Part shown: one piece after another, positions 19,252 to 28,143 of the stretch
Layout of the letters: each line of letters opens with the position of its first letter
How positions within the stretch are numbered: position 1 is the first letter of the stretch
Assembly: GCA_016285515.1 (NCBI GenBank)
Contig: JAEEQW010000006.1
Coordinates: 64,078-128,077 of the forward strand
Source: Bacteroidales bacterium
GTDB taxonomy: Bacteria; Bacteroidota; Bacteroidia; Bacteroidales; BM520
Length of the DNA: 64,000 nucleotides
Reading direction: 5' to 3'
Position numbers and translations under genes: made by a program
The notes under the pieces: model-generated
Databases searched by the model: none
The model's input: only the letters and a program-made list of their open reading frames with translations
What the model was told of the DNA's origin: nothing

Positions 19252-19306
19252 TCCCGAACTATAAAAATACTCATTTTTAGGTATTGTAAGGCGACAATGG
19301 CAAGCA

Positions 19307-19314
19307 TATTTTTG
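19307..19314 (+). promoter_or_regulatory. feoAB promoter, -7 box TATTTTTG
   Basis: TATTTTTGCCG 40 bases before the feoAB ATG. An iron-responsive operator is not obvious in the 102-bp gap. Confidence 0.6.
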
Positions 19315-19353
19315 CCGATTATTATCAGATTTATTAAAAAATAAGATAAAAAT

Positions 19354-21741
19354 ATGCTATTGTCTGAATTACAGACCGGTGAAGAAGGTGTGGTTATCCG
19401 TGTGGCTGGTCACGGACACTTCCGCAAACGTATCATAGAGATGGGGTTTGTCAAAGGTGTGAAGGTTAAAAGTATCCTCAACGCCCCTCTCAACGACCCG
19501 ATAAAATATCGTATTATGAATTTTGAGGTCTCACTGCGTCGCAACGATGCCTCAAAAGTTGAAATAGTGACATTGGAAGAGGCCGAAGAATGGCTTAAAA
19601 AAGATATAATTGAACAGCCGCCTCTGCCATGTGACGATCGCCCTGCAGTGGAACGACTCGCTGAAATACGCACACATACCATCAATGTGGCTTTGGTCGG
19701 AAACCCGAACTGCGGCAAGACAAGTATCTTCAACATAGCAGCACACGCTCACGAACATGTAGGCAACTACAGCGGAGTCACTGTGGACGAAAAAGTAGGC
19801 ACATTCCAATACGGCGGCTATACCTTCAACCTCACCGACCTTCCTGGAACCTACAGCCTCAGCGCATACAGTCCTGAAGAACTATACGTCCGCAAACATC
19901 TCATCGAAAAGATGCCCGACATCATCCTGAATGTCGTTGACGGAAGCAATCTGGAACGCAACCTTTACCTCACCACTCAGCTCATAGACATGGACATTAC
20001 CATAGTGATGGCTCTCAATATGTACGACGAACTGAAAAAAAGCGGTGACAAACTCGATATAGAACAACTTTCCACGCTGCTTGGAATGCCCATCGTTCAT
20101 ACAACCGGCCGAAACGGTGAAGGCATAAACAAACTTTTCGACACCATCATTGAAGTATTTGAAGGCAAAAGCACACAGGTACGTCACATCCACGTCAACC
20201 ACGGCACCGAACTGGAACGCCGCATAGACACTCTCCGGACCGAACTATACAATCACGGTTTCAGCGATGAACTGTCAACGCGTTTCCTCAGCATCAAGCT
20301 CCTCGAAAACGACAGCCAACTGGAACAATACGCCAAGATGAAGGATGACGACGGCAGTATCAAGAAACTGCGTGACGAACTTGCAGAAGAATATCAGAAG
20401 AAAAACAATATAGACATCGAAAGTGCCATAACCGATGCAAAATACGGTTTCATTCGTGGTGCTATTGCAGAGGTGTATCAGAAAAACACGAAGAGCAACC
20501 CGCACAGTCTCACCGACAAGATAGATGTCCTGGTAACCAACAAATGGCTGGGTTATCCTTTATTCCTCATATTTATTTTCATAACTTTCTTCTTCACCTT
20601 TGCCATAGGCCAGTATCCTATGAACTGGATAGACATGCTGTTTTCGTGGCTCGGCGACACTGTAAGCAATGCCATGCCGGACGGGCCGTTGCGCAGTCTC
20701 ATTGTTGACGGAATAATTAGCGGAGTGGGCAGTGTCATTGTCTTCCTGCCCAACATACTCATATTATATTTGTTCATATCATTTATGGAAGACAGCGGTT
20801 ACATGGCGCGTGCTGCCTTTATCATGGATAAGCTTATGCATAAGATGGGACTGCACGGCAAGAGTTTCATCCCTATGATAATGGGATTCGGCTGCAATGT
20901 CCCTGCAATCATGGCAACACGCACCATTGAAGACCGCAAAAGCCGCTTGCTTACAATGCTTATAATACCTATGATGAGCTGTTCGGCACGAATACCCACC
21001 TACTTGATACTTGTGGGTGCCTTCTTCGACCGTCATGCTGCACTTATCCTTACGGGACTGTATGCCTTCGGTATGGTTATGTCAATCGTAATGGCAAAAC
21101 TTTTCAGCAAATATTTCGTCAAGGGCGAAAGCCTGCCTTTCGTAATGGAACTGCCTCCGTACCGTATGCCTACTTCCAAAGCCGTATTAAGACACACCTG
21201 GGAAAAAGGCAAGGAGTATCTCAAGAAGATGGCAACCATCATCCTTGCAGCTTCCATCATAATCTGGGCACTCGGATATTTCCCTAATCACAATCGCTAC
21301 GACACAGCCAAAGAACAGATGGAAAACTCCTATCTCGGCAATATAGGCAAAGTCATAGAACCTGTCATGAAACCTTGCGGATTTGACTGGAGACAAAGCG
21401 TGTCCCTGCTTGCCGGAACCGCAGCCAAAGAAGTCGTGGCATCAACTATGGGCGTCCTTTACGCAAGCGCTGAAGAAGAAGCCATCATCGAAGAAGAAGG
21501 CTTTGAAAGCGATGAAGGAAGTCTCCGCATTTCACAACTTGTACGCAACAACATGACACCACTTTCGGCAGCAAGCATGCTTATCTTCATACTGCTGTAC
21601 ATGCCGTGCTTTTCAACCATAATAGCCATCAAGAATGAAAGCGGAAAATGGAAATGGGCTCTCTTTACCGTATGTTACACAATACTTTTGGCTTGGATAG
21701 TCAGCACGATATTCTATCAGATAGGAATGCTGATCATTTAA
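19354..21741 (+). CDS. feoAB: FeoA-FeoB fusion, ferrous iron transporter
   Basis: 795 residues. Residues 1-72 are a FeoA SH3-like domain (LLSELQTGEEGVVIRVAGHG). Then comes the FeoB G domain, with P-loop GNPNCGKTS, the G3 motif DLPGTYSLSAYSPEE and G4 NMYD. A helical GDI-like region follows, then the inner-membrane gate domains with the family motif MGFGCNVPAIMATRTIE and a late cysteine-bearing segment YMPCFSTIIAI. It moves Fe2+ across the inner membrane, suited to an anaerobe. FeoA fused to FeoB is a known Bacteroidota form. The stop overlaps the stop of the convergent rel gene by 4 bp. Confidence 0.96.
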   Translation: MLLSELQTGEEGVVIRVAGHGHFRKRIIEMGFVKGVKVKSILNAPLNDPIKYRIMNFEVSLRRNDASKVEIVTLEEAEEWLKKDIIEQPPLPCDDRPAVERLAEIRTHTINVALVGNPNCGKTSIFNIAAHAHEHVGNYSGVTVDEKVGTFQYGGYTFNLTDLPGTYSLSAYSPEELYVRKHLIEKMPDIILNVVDGSNLERNLYLTTQLIDMDITIVMALNMYDELKKSGDKLDIEQLSTLLGMPIVHTTGRNGEGINKLFDTIIEVFEGKSTQVRHIHVNHGTELERRIDTLRTELYNHGFSDELSTRFLSIKLLENDSQLEQYAKMKDDDGSIKKLRDELAEEYQKKNNIDIESAITDAKYGFIRGAIAEVYQKNTKSNPHSLTDKIDVLVTNKWLGYPLFLIFIFITFFFTFAIGQYPMNWIDMLFSWLGDTVSNAMPDGPLRSLIVDGIISGVGSVIVFLPNILILYLFISFMEDSGYMARAAFIMDKLMHKMGLHGKSFIPMIMGFGCNVPAIMATRTIEDRKSRLLTMLIIPMMSCSARIPTYLILVGAFFDRHAALILTGLYAFGMVMSIVMAKLFSKYFVKGESLPFVMELPPYRMPTSKAVLRHTWEKGKEYLKKMATIILAASIIIWALGYFPNHNRYDTAKEQMENSYLGNIGKVIEPVMKPCGFDWRQSVSLLAGTAAKEVVASTMGVLYASAEEEAIIEEEGFESDEGSLRISQLVRNNMTPLSAASMLIFILLYMPCFSTIIAIKNESGKWKWALFTVCYTILLAWIVSTIFYQIGMLII

Positions 21742-23951
21742 ATCTTACCCCACTTCAAATCCACGATACGATATGGGAAATTTTTCTTCATATCGGTTGC
21801 GTTGGGACATGACTGGCGATGAACCTTGATTTCTCCAGTAGTTGAAAAGAAACCAAACACCTCCTCGCCACACTGGATATTTTCACAGCATTTAGTCGGA
21901 ATACCTCTAATTCGCCTGTCGTCTGCAACTGTAAACAGAGCCATATTTCCTTTTATGCCCGCAGCAGACTGTTTTTCGGCCTTCTGAGGCTGTTCAGGCG
22001 GCAATACAAGGTCTTTGTCAAGAATGTCCTTATTGTCAAGATATGCCTTTATTTTGAGTGTATTCAGCTTCTCCGTGGCAACGTCATAGAAGAGCTCCAT
22101 ACCGAACTTGTAGCCGAAATTCACTATAATGTCATTGAAATTCTCCTCGAAGTCGTATTTCCAGTTTTTGAATTTGCGTTTGAGAATTTCCTTGCCTTCA
22201 TCAACTTTCTCCTGATAAGCCTCATCAAGACTTTTGCGTATGTTATATTTGGCTTTGGTGGTAACGGCAATGTTCATCCAGTCGATAGCGGGATGCTGCG
22301 TTTTGGAGGTGATGATACTGATGGTTTCACCATTCTGGATTTTGTAGTCTTTACCTTTATTGATGCCGCCTTCAATGCGTTTTACCACCTTACCGTTGAC
22401 TTTTTCAATCACCTGCTTACCGTTGACGATGCCGCCGACACATCTATTGCCTATCTGAGAATGAATCTCATACGCAAAATCGAGAATCGTTGAGCCTGCC
22501 GGCATACGACGCAGCTCCTTGTCAGGCGTGAATACGAAAATGTCCTCCTTTTCGTTGTTAGGCTTAAATTCTTCGATAACGTAACTTATTGTCTTACCGT
22601 CTTCTTCAAGAGCACTTCTGACTTGTTCAAGCCATTTTTCAGCTGAAATGGAAGTGCTGATTTTTTCCTTGTAATGCCAATGGGAGGCAAGACCGTATTC
22701 GGCAATATGGTCCATTCTTTTGGAACGTATCTGTAGCTCAACGTTGGTTTTATCGTCAAGTATAAGAGTAATATGAAGCGACTCGTAGCCATTTTCCCGC
22801 GGTTTCGACACCCAGTCGCGCGTTCTGGAAATCATCGGCGTGTATTTTTCGGTGACCAATGCATATATGTTCCAGCATTCGGAACGTTCCATATTGGCCT
22901 TGACCTCCTCCTTTCTGGACCTTTCCTCCAACAACTCCTTCTGACGTTGTTTCGAAGATTTCATAATCTTCATAACATCTTTCCTCAACTTTTCGAGTTC
23001 ACGACGACGCTCTTCCGTAGTGGCTGGATTGTCAAGCTCTTTAAATTCATCGGCTATTATCTGTCTGTCATCAATCTCTTTTCTTATTTTTGCATCTATT
23101 TCCTTGATTTCTTCATCTATCTCACTTTCAGGCAATTCGAAAACAACCCTTACGGCAAACAAATCATATATTTCCTCAAAAGAAACCTTTTTGTTCTCTA
23201 TTTTATTCCAGATTGAATAAGGCGACTTAACCCTGTATTTTATCTTAAAATTGTAATGATTGTCATCGAGGATTTGCTTAATGCTGCTGACGAAAGACTT
23301 GAGTTTGTCCGAATTCAGCTCCAACTGCTCATTGCGTATTTTGTCTATTCTGTCGTATTCGGCCTTGTTGAAGTATCGGAAAGCACGGTTAAGCAGCTCA
23401 GTGTAAATGTTGTAAAGACCTATTCTGTGGGCAAGAGGAGCATACAGGTCGTTGACCTCAGTGCAGAATCTTTCCTGAAGTTCAGACGGAAACAGCATTA
23501 TTTCACGCATTGAGACGAGACGATCCACGAGACATATCATCAGCACACGGATATCTGCACTGATATTGAAAAGCATCTTACGGAAATATTCGGCATTCAT
23601 ATCAAGGTGGTTGATTTGAAGACTGAAAATCTTCCGTAGTTTTTCAATCAACTCCACAGTGCTTTTGGAAATCCATTCTTTGTTCTGCAAGATAACACTT
23701 TCATCGCAATACATGAGAAGTGAAGCCACGACAGAATAACTGTCGATTTGGATTTCTTTGAGCAGAATTATAGCAACCTTGAGACTATGCTGATAAGGGT
23801 CTATCTTTATTCCCTCACCGCTGAAATTATAATTGGCTGCATATCTGCTGCTTAAATCACTGGCTTTTTTTATTGTCTCTATGTATTCCTCAGAAAATTT
23901 TTCCTCTGATACAGAAAATAATATGTCCTTTAATTCCTCTGTTGTCTTCAT
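21738..23951 (-). CDS. RelA/SpoT-family (p)ppGpp synthetase with degenerate hydrolase domain
   Basis: A 737-residue long RSH protein. The synthetase domain is present (RVKSPYSIWNKIENKKVSF, DLFAVRVVFE, ENGYESLHITL, VELQIRSKRMDHIAEYGLASHWHYK), followed by a TGS domain (IFVFTPDKELRRMPAGSTILDFAYEIH). In the N-terminal HD domain His55 remains, but the catalytic HD pair is replaced by Met80-Tyr81 and the following ED is ES, so ppGpp hydrolysis is probably lost. Inside the synthetase domain, residues about 270-356 form a highly charged coiled-coil insertion. It ends with a cysteine-containing Zn-finger-like segment and no clear ACT domain. It is last in the rpiB-lutB-glnS operon. I infer a RelA-like, synthesis-only role. 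Confidence 0.9.
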   Translation of the reverse strand: MKTTEELKDILFSVSEEKFSEEYIETIKKASDLSSRYAANYNFSGEGIKIDPYQHSLKVAIILLKEIQIDSYSVVASLLMYCDESVILQNKEWISKSTVELIEKLRKIFSLQINHLDMNAEYFRKMLFNISADIRVLMICLVDRLVSMREIMLFPSELQERFCTEVNDLYAPLAHRIGLYNIYTELLNRAFRYFNKAEYDRIDKIRNEQLELNSDKLKSFVSSIKQILDDNHYNFKIKYRVKSPYSIWNKIENKKVSFEEIYDLFAVRVVFELPESEIDEEIKEIDAKIRKEIDDRQIIADEFKELDNPATTEERRRELEKLRKDVMKIMKSSKQRQKELLEERSRKEEVKANMERSECWNIYALVTEKYTPMISRTRDWVSKPRENGYESLHITLILDDKTNVELQIRSKRMDHIAEYGLASHWHYKEKISTSISAEKWLEQVRSALEEDGKTISYVIEEFKPNNEKEDIFVFTPDKELRRMPAGSTILDFAYEIHSQIGNRCVGGIVNGKQVIEKVNGKVVKRIEGGINKGKDYKIQNGETISIITSKTQHPAIDWMNIAVTTKAKYNIRKSLDEAYQEKVDEGKEILKRKFKNWKYDFEENFNDIIVNFGYKFGMELFYDVATEKLNTLKIKAYLDNKDILDKDLVLPPEQPQKAEKQSAAGIKGNMALFTVADDRRIRGIPTKCCENIQCGEEVFGFFSTTGEIKVHRQSCPNATDMKKNFPYRIVDLKWGKI

Positions 23952-23973
23952 AACACAAGGTTATATGAAGGCT

Positions 23974-25677
23974 TTAGCTATTTTTTTTCCAACTGTCCTT
24001 AAGTCCTACCGTCTTATTGAAAACTGGTTTGTCCGAAGTTGAATATTTGTCAAGACAGAAATAACCAAGTCTCTGGAACTGGTAACCAATACCCTTCTGA
24101 GCGTTCTTCAAGGAAGGTTCGAGTTTGCAGTTCGACATGACATGGATTGAGTCAGGATTGATAAATTCGAGGAAATCTTTGTCCTTATGACCTGCAGGAT
24201 CAGGGTCGGTGAACAGGCGGTCGTAAATTCTGACTTCAGCATCTATGGCGTGCTGTGCCGACACCCAATGTAGAGTTCCTTTAACCTTTCTGTTTGCCTG
24301 CGGCATACCGCTCTTGGTTTCAGCATCATACGTGCAATGGATTACTGTTATGTTGCCATCGGCATCTTTTTCGTATGAAGTGCATTTTATGATATATGCG
24401 CTCTTGAGGCGGACTTCCCTGTCTGGACCGAGGCGGAAGAAATTCTTCGGTGGCTCTTCCATGAAATCATCCCTTTCAATATACAATTCCTTGGTGAACG
24501 GAAGTTCTCTTGTTCCAGCTTCCGGATCTTCAGGATTGTTTTCAGTGGTGATATATTCGACCATACCATCAGGATAGTTGTCGATGACGAGTTTTACCGG
24601 ATCGAGTACAGCCATCACACGCGGAGCTTTTTTATTGAGGTCTTCCCTGACGGAATATTCGAGGAGGCTCATTTCGATGACATTGTCACGTTTTTCAACG
24701 CCGACTTTCTCCATGAAATTTCTGATGGATTCAGGTGTATAGCCTCTTCTTCTGATACCGGCGATTGTCGGCATACGCGGGTCGTCCCAACCATCAACAT
24801 AGTGTTCATTGACGAGAGTAAGAAGCTTACGTTTGCTCATAACCGTATAACTGAGGTTGAAGCGGGCAAATTCACGCTGTTTGTTTCGCATCGTGCCTTC
24901 TGTATAGACCTGGTCAAGGAACCAATCGTAAAGCGGACGGTGAATTTCAAATTCGAGAGTGCAGAACGAGTGGGTTATACCTTCAATGTAATCAGATTGA
25001 CCATGAGCCCAGTCATACATAGGATAGATACACCATTTGTCACCTGTTCTGTGGTGTGTGACATGCATGATACGGTACATGACCGGATCGCGCATGTGCA
25101 TGTTCGGCGATGCCATGTCAATCTTGGCACGGAGCACCTTCTCACCATCCTTGAACTCACCGTCCCTCATTCTCCTGAATAGATCAAGGTTTTCTTCCAC
25201 ACTTCTGTTGCGGTAAGGACTTTCGATACCAGGAGCAGTCGGATCCTTAGGATTGCTGCGCTGTTTGCTGATTTCTTCAGCCGACTGGTCATCAACGTAT
25301 GCCTTTCCTTTCCTTATCATTTCCTCAGCCCATTCATACAACTGGTCGAAATAATTGGATGCATAAAACTCCCTGTCGCCCCAGTCAAAACCGAGCCAAT
25401 GGATATCTTCCTTGATGGAATTGATATACTCAACCTCTTCCTTAGAAGGATTGGTGTCATCAAAACGCAGATTGGTTTTGCCATGGTACTTTTTTGCGAG
25501 ACCGAAATTCAGGCAGATTGACTTGGCATGTCCAATGTGCAGATAACCATTAGGTTCCGGCGGAAAACGTGTGAGAATAGTGTTGTGATATTCAGGTTTT
25601 TTGAGGTCTTCCTCTATTATTTGTTCCAAGAAATTCAACGATTTCTTTTCTTCAATTTCATTATTGACAGTTTCCAT
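23974..25677 (-). CDS. glnS: Glutaminyl-tRNA synthetase
   Basis: Class I synthetase charging tRNA-Gln directly. 567 residues. The HIGH motif appears in [18 protein letters not shown] and the KMSKS-equivalent in [11 protein letters not shown]. GlnRS-specific strings include [21 protein letters not shown] and the two anticodon beta-barrels in the C-terminal half. It lies 24 bp after the LutB-like gene and 22 bp before the rel gene in one operon. Its presence means that a GatCAB route is not required for Gln-tRNA. Confidence 0.96.
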   Translation of the reverse strand: METVNNEIEEKKSLNFLEQIIEEDLKKPEYHNTILTRFPPEPNGYLHIGHAKSICLNFGLAKKYHGKTNLRFDDTNPSKEEVEYINSIKEDIHWLGFDWGDREFYASNYFDQLYEWAEEMIRKGKAYVDDQSAEEISKQRSNPKDPTAPGIESPYRNRSVEENLDLFRRMRDGEFKDGEKVLRAKIDMASPNMHMRDPVMYRIMHVTHHRTGDKWCIYPMYDWAHGQSDYIEGITHSFCTLEFEIHRPLYDWFLDQVYTEGTMRNKQREFARFNLSYTVMSKRKLLTLVNEHYVDGWDDPRMPTIAGIRRRGYTPESIRNFMEKVGVEKRDNVIEMSLLEYSVREDLNKKAPRVMAVLDPVKLVIDNYPDGMVEYITTENNPEDPEAGTRELPFTKELYIERDDFMEEPPKNFFRLGPDREVRLKSAYIIKCTSYEKDADGNITVIHCTYDAETKSGMPQANRKVKGTLHWVSAQHAIDAEVRIYDRLFTDPDPAGHKDKDFLEFINPDSIHVMSNCKLEPSLKNAQKGIGYQFQRLGYFCLDKYSTSDKPVFNKTVGLKDSWKKNS

Positions 25678-25701
25678 AACTGATAGTTTTTTATATATAA
25701 C

Positions 25702-27126
25702 TTATTTATTGTTGGCTTTATTTTGTGCCTCCTGTTCCTTTCTTTCCTTTTCTTTAAGAATCTCGTACTGCTCAGAGAAACTCTTATTGGCAAATACAGG
25801 CAGTTCCAGCCAGTCATCAAGCTGGCCTGTAAGATGCTTCAATTTCTTATCCTTCGACATAATACCCTTCCTGTCGAGTTTCTTCCTCTTTGACAGATGC
25901 TTCTGAAGACCTGTTATGAAATCCTTATCATTCTGTGAGCAATAATTCTTATCGACAATAGTCTGACGTACCTGCACAATCAGTGAAGGAAAATCAATGT
26001 TCACAGGACATGCTTCAGAACACTTTCCGCAGAGCGTGCATAAAAACGGAAGAAAATGATAATTGTCGAGTGATTTGGTCATAGGATTGAAAATCAATCC
26101 AATAGGACCAGGGAAGGCGCTGGAATACAGCGTACCCGTACCGCACCTGTAAACCGGACAAACATTCATGCAGGCACCGCAGTTGATGCAACGCAATGCA
26201 GTACTCATGTTATTGTCATTGAGCAAGGATATTCTTTTGCTTGAAGTAATTATTACGTAAGTTTCGGAAGGTTCCCCATCGAAAGTGAGACCATTGGAAC
26301 CAGAAATAATATTGCAATATACCGGCAACTTTTGTCCGTAAGCGTATGAACTATACATCGGAACAAGTGTCTCCAAATCCGCAATATTTGCAATAATCTG
26401 ATTGATTGAAGCAATGAATATCCGCGTTTTAGCATAAAGCTGAGCTTTTTGAAATGCCCCTTCGTTGTCAATTACGACAACAGAACCGGTATCGGCGGCC
26501 AAAAAGTTGACTCCGGAAATAAATACATCGGCATTCTTCATCTTTATGTCGTTATCAGCTCGTATCTCACTGATTAACAAAGGTATAGTGGCACTGTCAT
26601 CTCCACCGTAATTCTTCGACAACTGCTGAATGATATCCTCACTGTTACAATTGATGGCTGGAAAAGCAGGATGCTGGTCAGTGTTTTTCACATAATCAAT
26701 ATCGGCAGCTATATTGTCAATATTAAGTTCACTGACATCATCGACCTTCTTGCCCACAGAGGCCTTTATTCCGATATCATCAAGGATGTTGTTGCTGTTT
26801 ATGACCACATTCTTTGCCTTTTTGTCTTTGATGATTTTCAAAACAGTATTGCATACATCATTGTTATTCATTGAAAAACATACATATCCACCATTCTTTT
26901 TGAATCCTGTTTCAAAATCAAAAGCGATTCTATCAATAGTGTAAAGCGACTTGTCGATTATAGCAGTGGTCTTTTCTTTGGCACTTTCCACATCGGAAAA
27001 CTGGTCAAGACTTTTGTCATGATTTTCTTCCCAATTATGTATATTGTTGGCAAGCTTTGTTTTCTGGTCTACATTAGAACAAAGTTGTTCGGATCTTTGG
27101 AGTAAATCAAAATATAAGTCACTCAT
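25702..27126 (-). CDS. LutB/LldF-like iron-sulfur protein
   Basis: 474 residues. The N-terminal two-thirds is a LUD-type domain and the C-terminal part holds two four-cysteine [4Fe-4S] motifs, CINCGACMNVCPVYRC and CTLCGKCSEACPVNI, with the linking SSAFPGPIGLIFNP typical of LutB. LutB works with LutA and LutC in oxidising L-lactate to pyruvate, passing electrons to the membrane pool. Neither partner is next to it: the neighbours are rpiB (9 bp upstream) and glnS, so the complex partners must be elsewhere or the protein has another role. The C-terminal tail is highly charged. Confidence 0.88.
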   Translation of the reverse strand: MSDLYFDLLQRSEQLCSNVDQKTKLANNIHNWEENHDKSLDQFSDVESAKEKTTAIIDKSLYTIDRIAFDFETGFKKNGGYVCFSMNNNDVCNTVLKIIKDKKAKNVVINSNNILDDIGIKASVGKKVDDVSELNIDNIAADIDYVKNTDQHPAFPAINCNSEDIIQQLSKNYGGDDSATIPLLISEIRADNDIKMKNADVFISGVNFLAADTGSVVVIDNEGAFQKAQLYAKTRIFIASINQIIANIADLETLVPMYSSYAYGQKLPVYCNIISGSNGLTFDGEPSETYVIITSSKRISLLNDNNMSTALRCINCGACMNVCPVYRCGTGTLYSSAFPGPIGLIFNPMTKSLDNYHFLPFLCTLCGKCSEACPVNIDFPSLIVQVRQTIVDKNYCSQNDKDFITGLQKHLSKRKKLDRKGIMSKDKKLKHLTGQLDDWLELPVFANKSFSEQYEILKEKERKEQEAQNKANNK

Positions 27127-27135
27127 AATTAAAAA

Positions 27136-27663
27136 TTATAGGGAATGATTAATATTAATTTTTTCAATCCTTCTCTGATGGCGTCCGCCTTCAAAAGAAG
27201 TGGAAAAGAAAGTTTCCACTATCTCAAGTGCATATTCCTTTTCTATAAAACGGGCAGGAAGAATGACTATATTGGCATCATTATGCTGACGGGCAAGACG
27301 GGCGATATCCACATTCCAACACAAAGCCGCACGCACATCGGGATATTTGTTGGCAGTCATCGACATGCCGTTTCCAGTACCACATATCAATATTCCTTTC
27401 ATAAGTTCACCATTGCTGACCCTTAAAGCCAACTGATGTGCAAAATCAGGATAATCGACACTTTCAGCACTTTTCGTTCCAAAATCAATAAACTCAATTT
27501 CTTTCGACATGTTCTTTTTCAAATATTCCTTCAACTCATATCCTGCATGGTCGGATGCTATTCCAATCATAAACTTTCTCTTTTCCATCATCTCAAAGCG
27601 AATTTTGCTTGTTTCATAGTCGCAACTTGCATTGTCAACAATTATTCCTGCAACATTTTCCAT
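27136..27663 (-). CDS. rpiB: Ribose-5-phosphate isomerase B
   Basis: Interconverts ribose 5-phosphate and ribulose 5-phosphate in the pentose phosphate pathway. Motifs IGIASDHAGYELKEYL, DFGTKSAESVDYPDFAHQLA, GILICGTGNGMSMTANK and ARQHNDANIVILPARFI are diagnostic of the RpiB/LacAB fold. From the first ATG (27663) the protein is 175 residues, about 25 more than usual; the internal ATG at 27588 would give 150 residues, the normal length, so the true start is uncertain. It is the first gene of the operon and its upstream side faces the proposed origin. Confidence 0.92.
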   Translation of the reverse strand: MENVAGIIVDNASCDYETSKIRFEMMEKRKFMIGIASDHAGYELKEYLKKNMSKEIEFIDFGTKSAESVDYPDFAHQLALRVSNGELMKGILICGTGNGMSMTANKYPDVRAALCWNVDIARLARQHNDANIVILPARFIEKEYALEIVETFFSTSFEGGRHQRRIEKININHSL

Positions 27664-27690
27664 AATTGATATTAATAGTTAAAAATTTTA

Positions 27691-27698
27691 CAAAAATA
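27691..27698 (-). promoter_or_regulatory. rpiB operon promoter, -7 box TATTTTTG
   Basis: Minus-strand TATTTTTG 27 bases before the first rpiB ATG, at the left edge of the proposed origin. Confidence 0.5.
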
Positions 27699-28107
27699 AT
27701 CAATAATCGGTGATTTACAATTATAGACTATTAAAAAAACTGCACGCTAATTTTTCTGTTCATTTTTTTGTTAACTCTGATGTTGATTTGTGTTGATATT
27801 TTGTTAACGGTGTTAATTACTTTTATTTTTGAACAGAATTAAACAATTATGAACAGTTTTTTCAAAAGCGTTTTTAACGTTGATAACAGAAAAATCTGTT
27901 AACCGTTAATTCTGTTGATAATTTTTTCATCCAAAAATTCTGTTTGGTTTTCAAAAGGTTATTTCATTTTTAAAAAAAAGAAATTAACAATCGTATTATT
28001 CCCCATTGGTGACAATTTTGTTATCAACAATATTAACATGACTACTATTCCGAACAAATTTTTTTTAAAAAAAAATCTTATTTAATAATAAAGTGGCAAG
28101 ATGTTGA

Positions 28108-28115
28108 TAACTTTG
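28108..28115 (+). promoter_or_regulatory. MORN-protein promoter, -7 box TAACTTTG
   Basis: TAACTTTGCAAAG, 28 bases before the ATG at 28144. It overlaps the last base positions of the TGTTGATAA nonamer at 28102-28110, so a protein bound there would compete with transcription. Confidence 0.55.
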
Positions 28116-28143
28116 CAAAGTTATTTAAAATTGTATCATGTAA

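Larger units (their letters stand above)
27664..28143. other. oriC: Candidate chromosomal replication origin (oriC)
   Basis: A 480-bp AT-rich gap between divergent genes. It holds exact TGTTGATAA nonamers at 27913-27921 and 28102-28110 and the reverse form TTATCAACA at 28021-28029. Near matches are at 27878-27886 (CGTTGATAA), 27791-27799 (TGTTGATAT) and 27781-27789 (TGTTGATTT), and there are several TGTTAAC-type words. TTATCAACA is one base from the classical DnaA box TTATCCACA. Long A/T tracts at 27968-27980 and 28058-28090 could be the unwinding element. The region has no coding frame of note. Two parS-like sites 5.5-7.5 kb away support the call. Confidence 0.68.
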
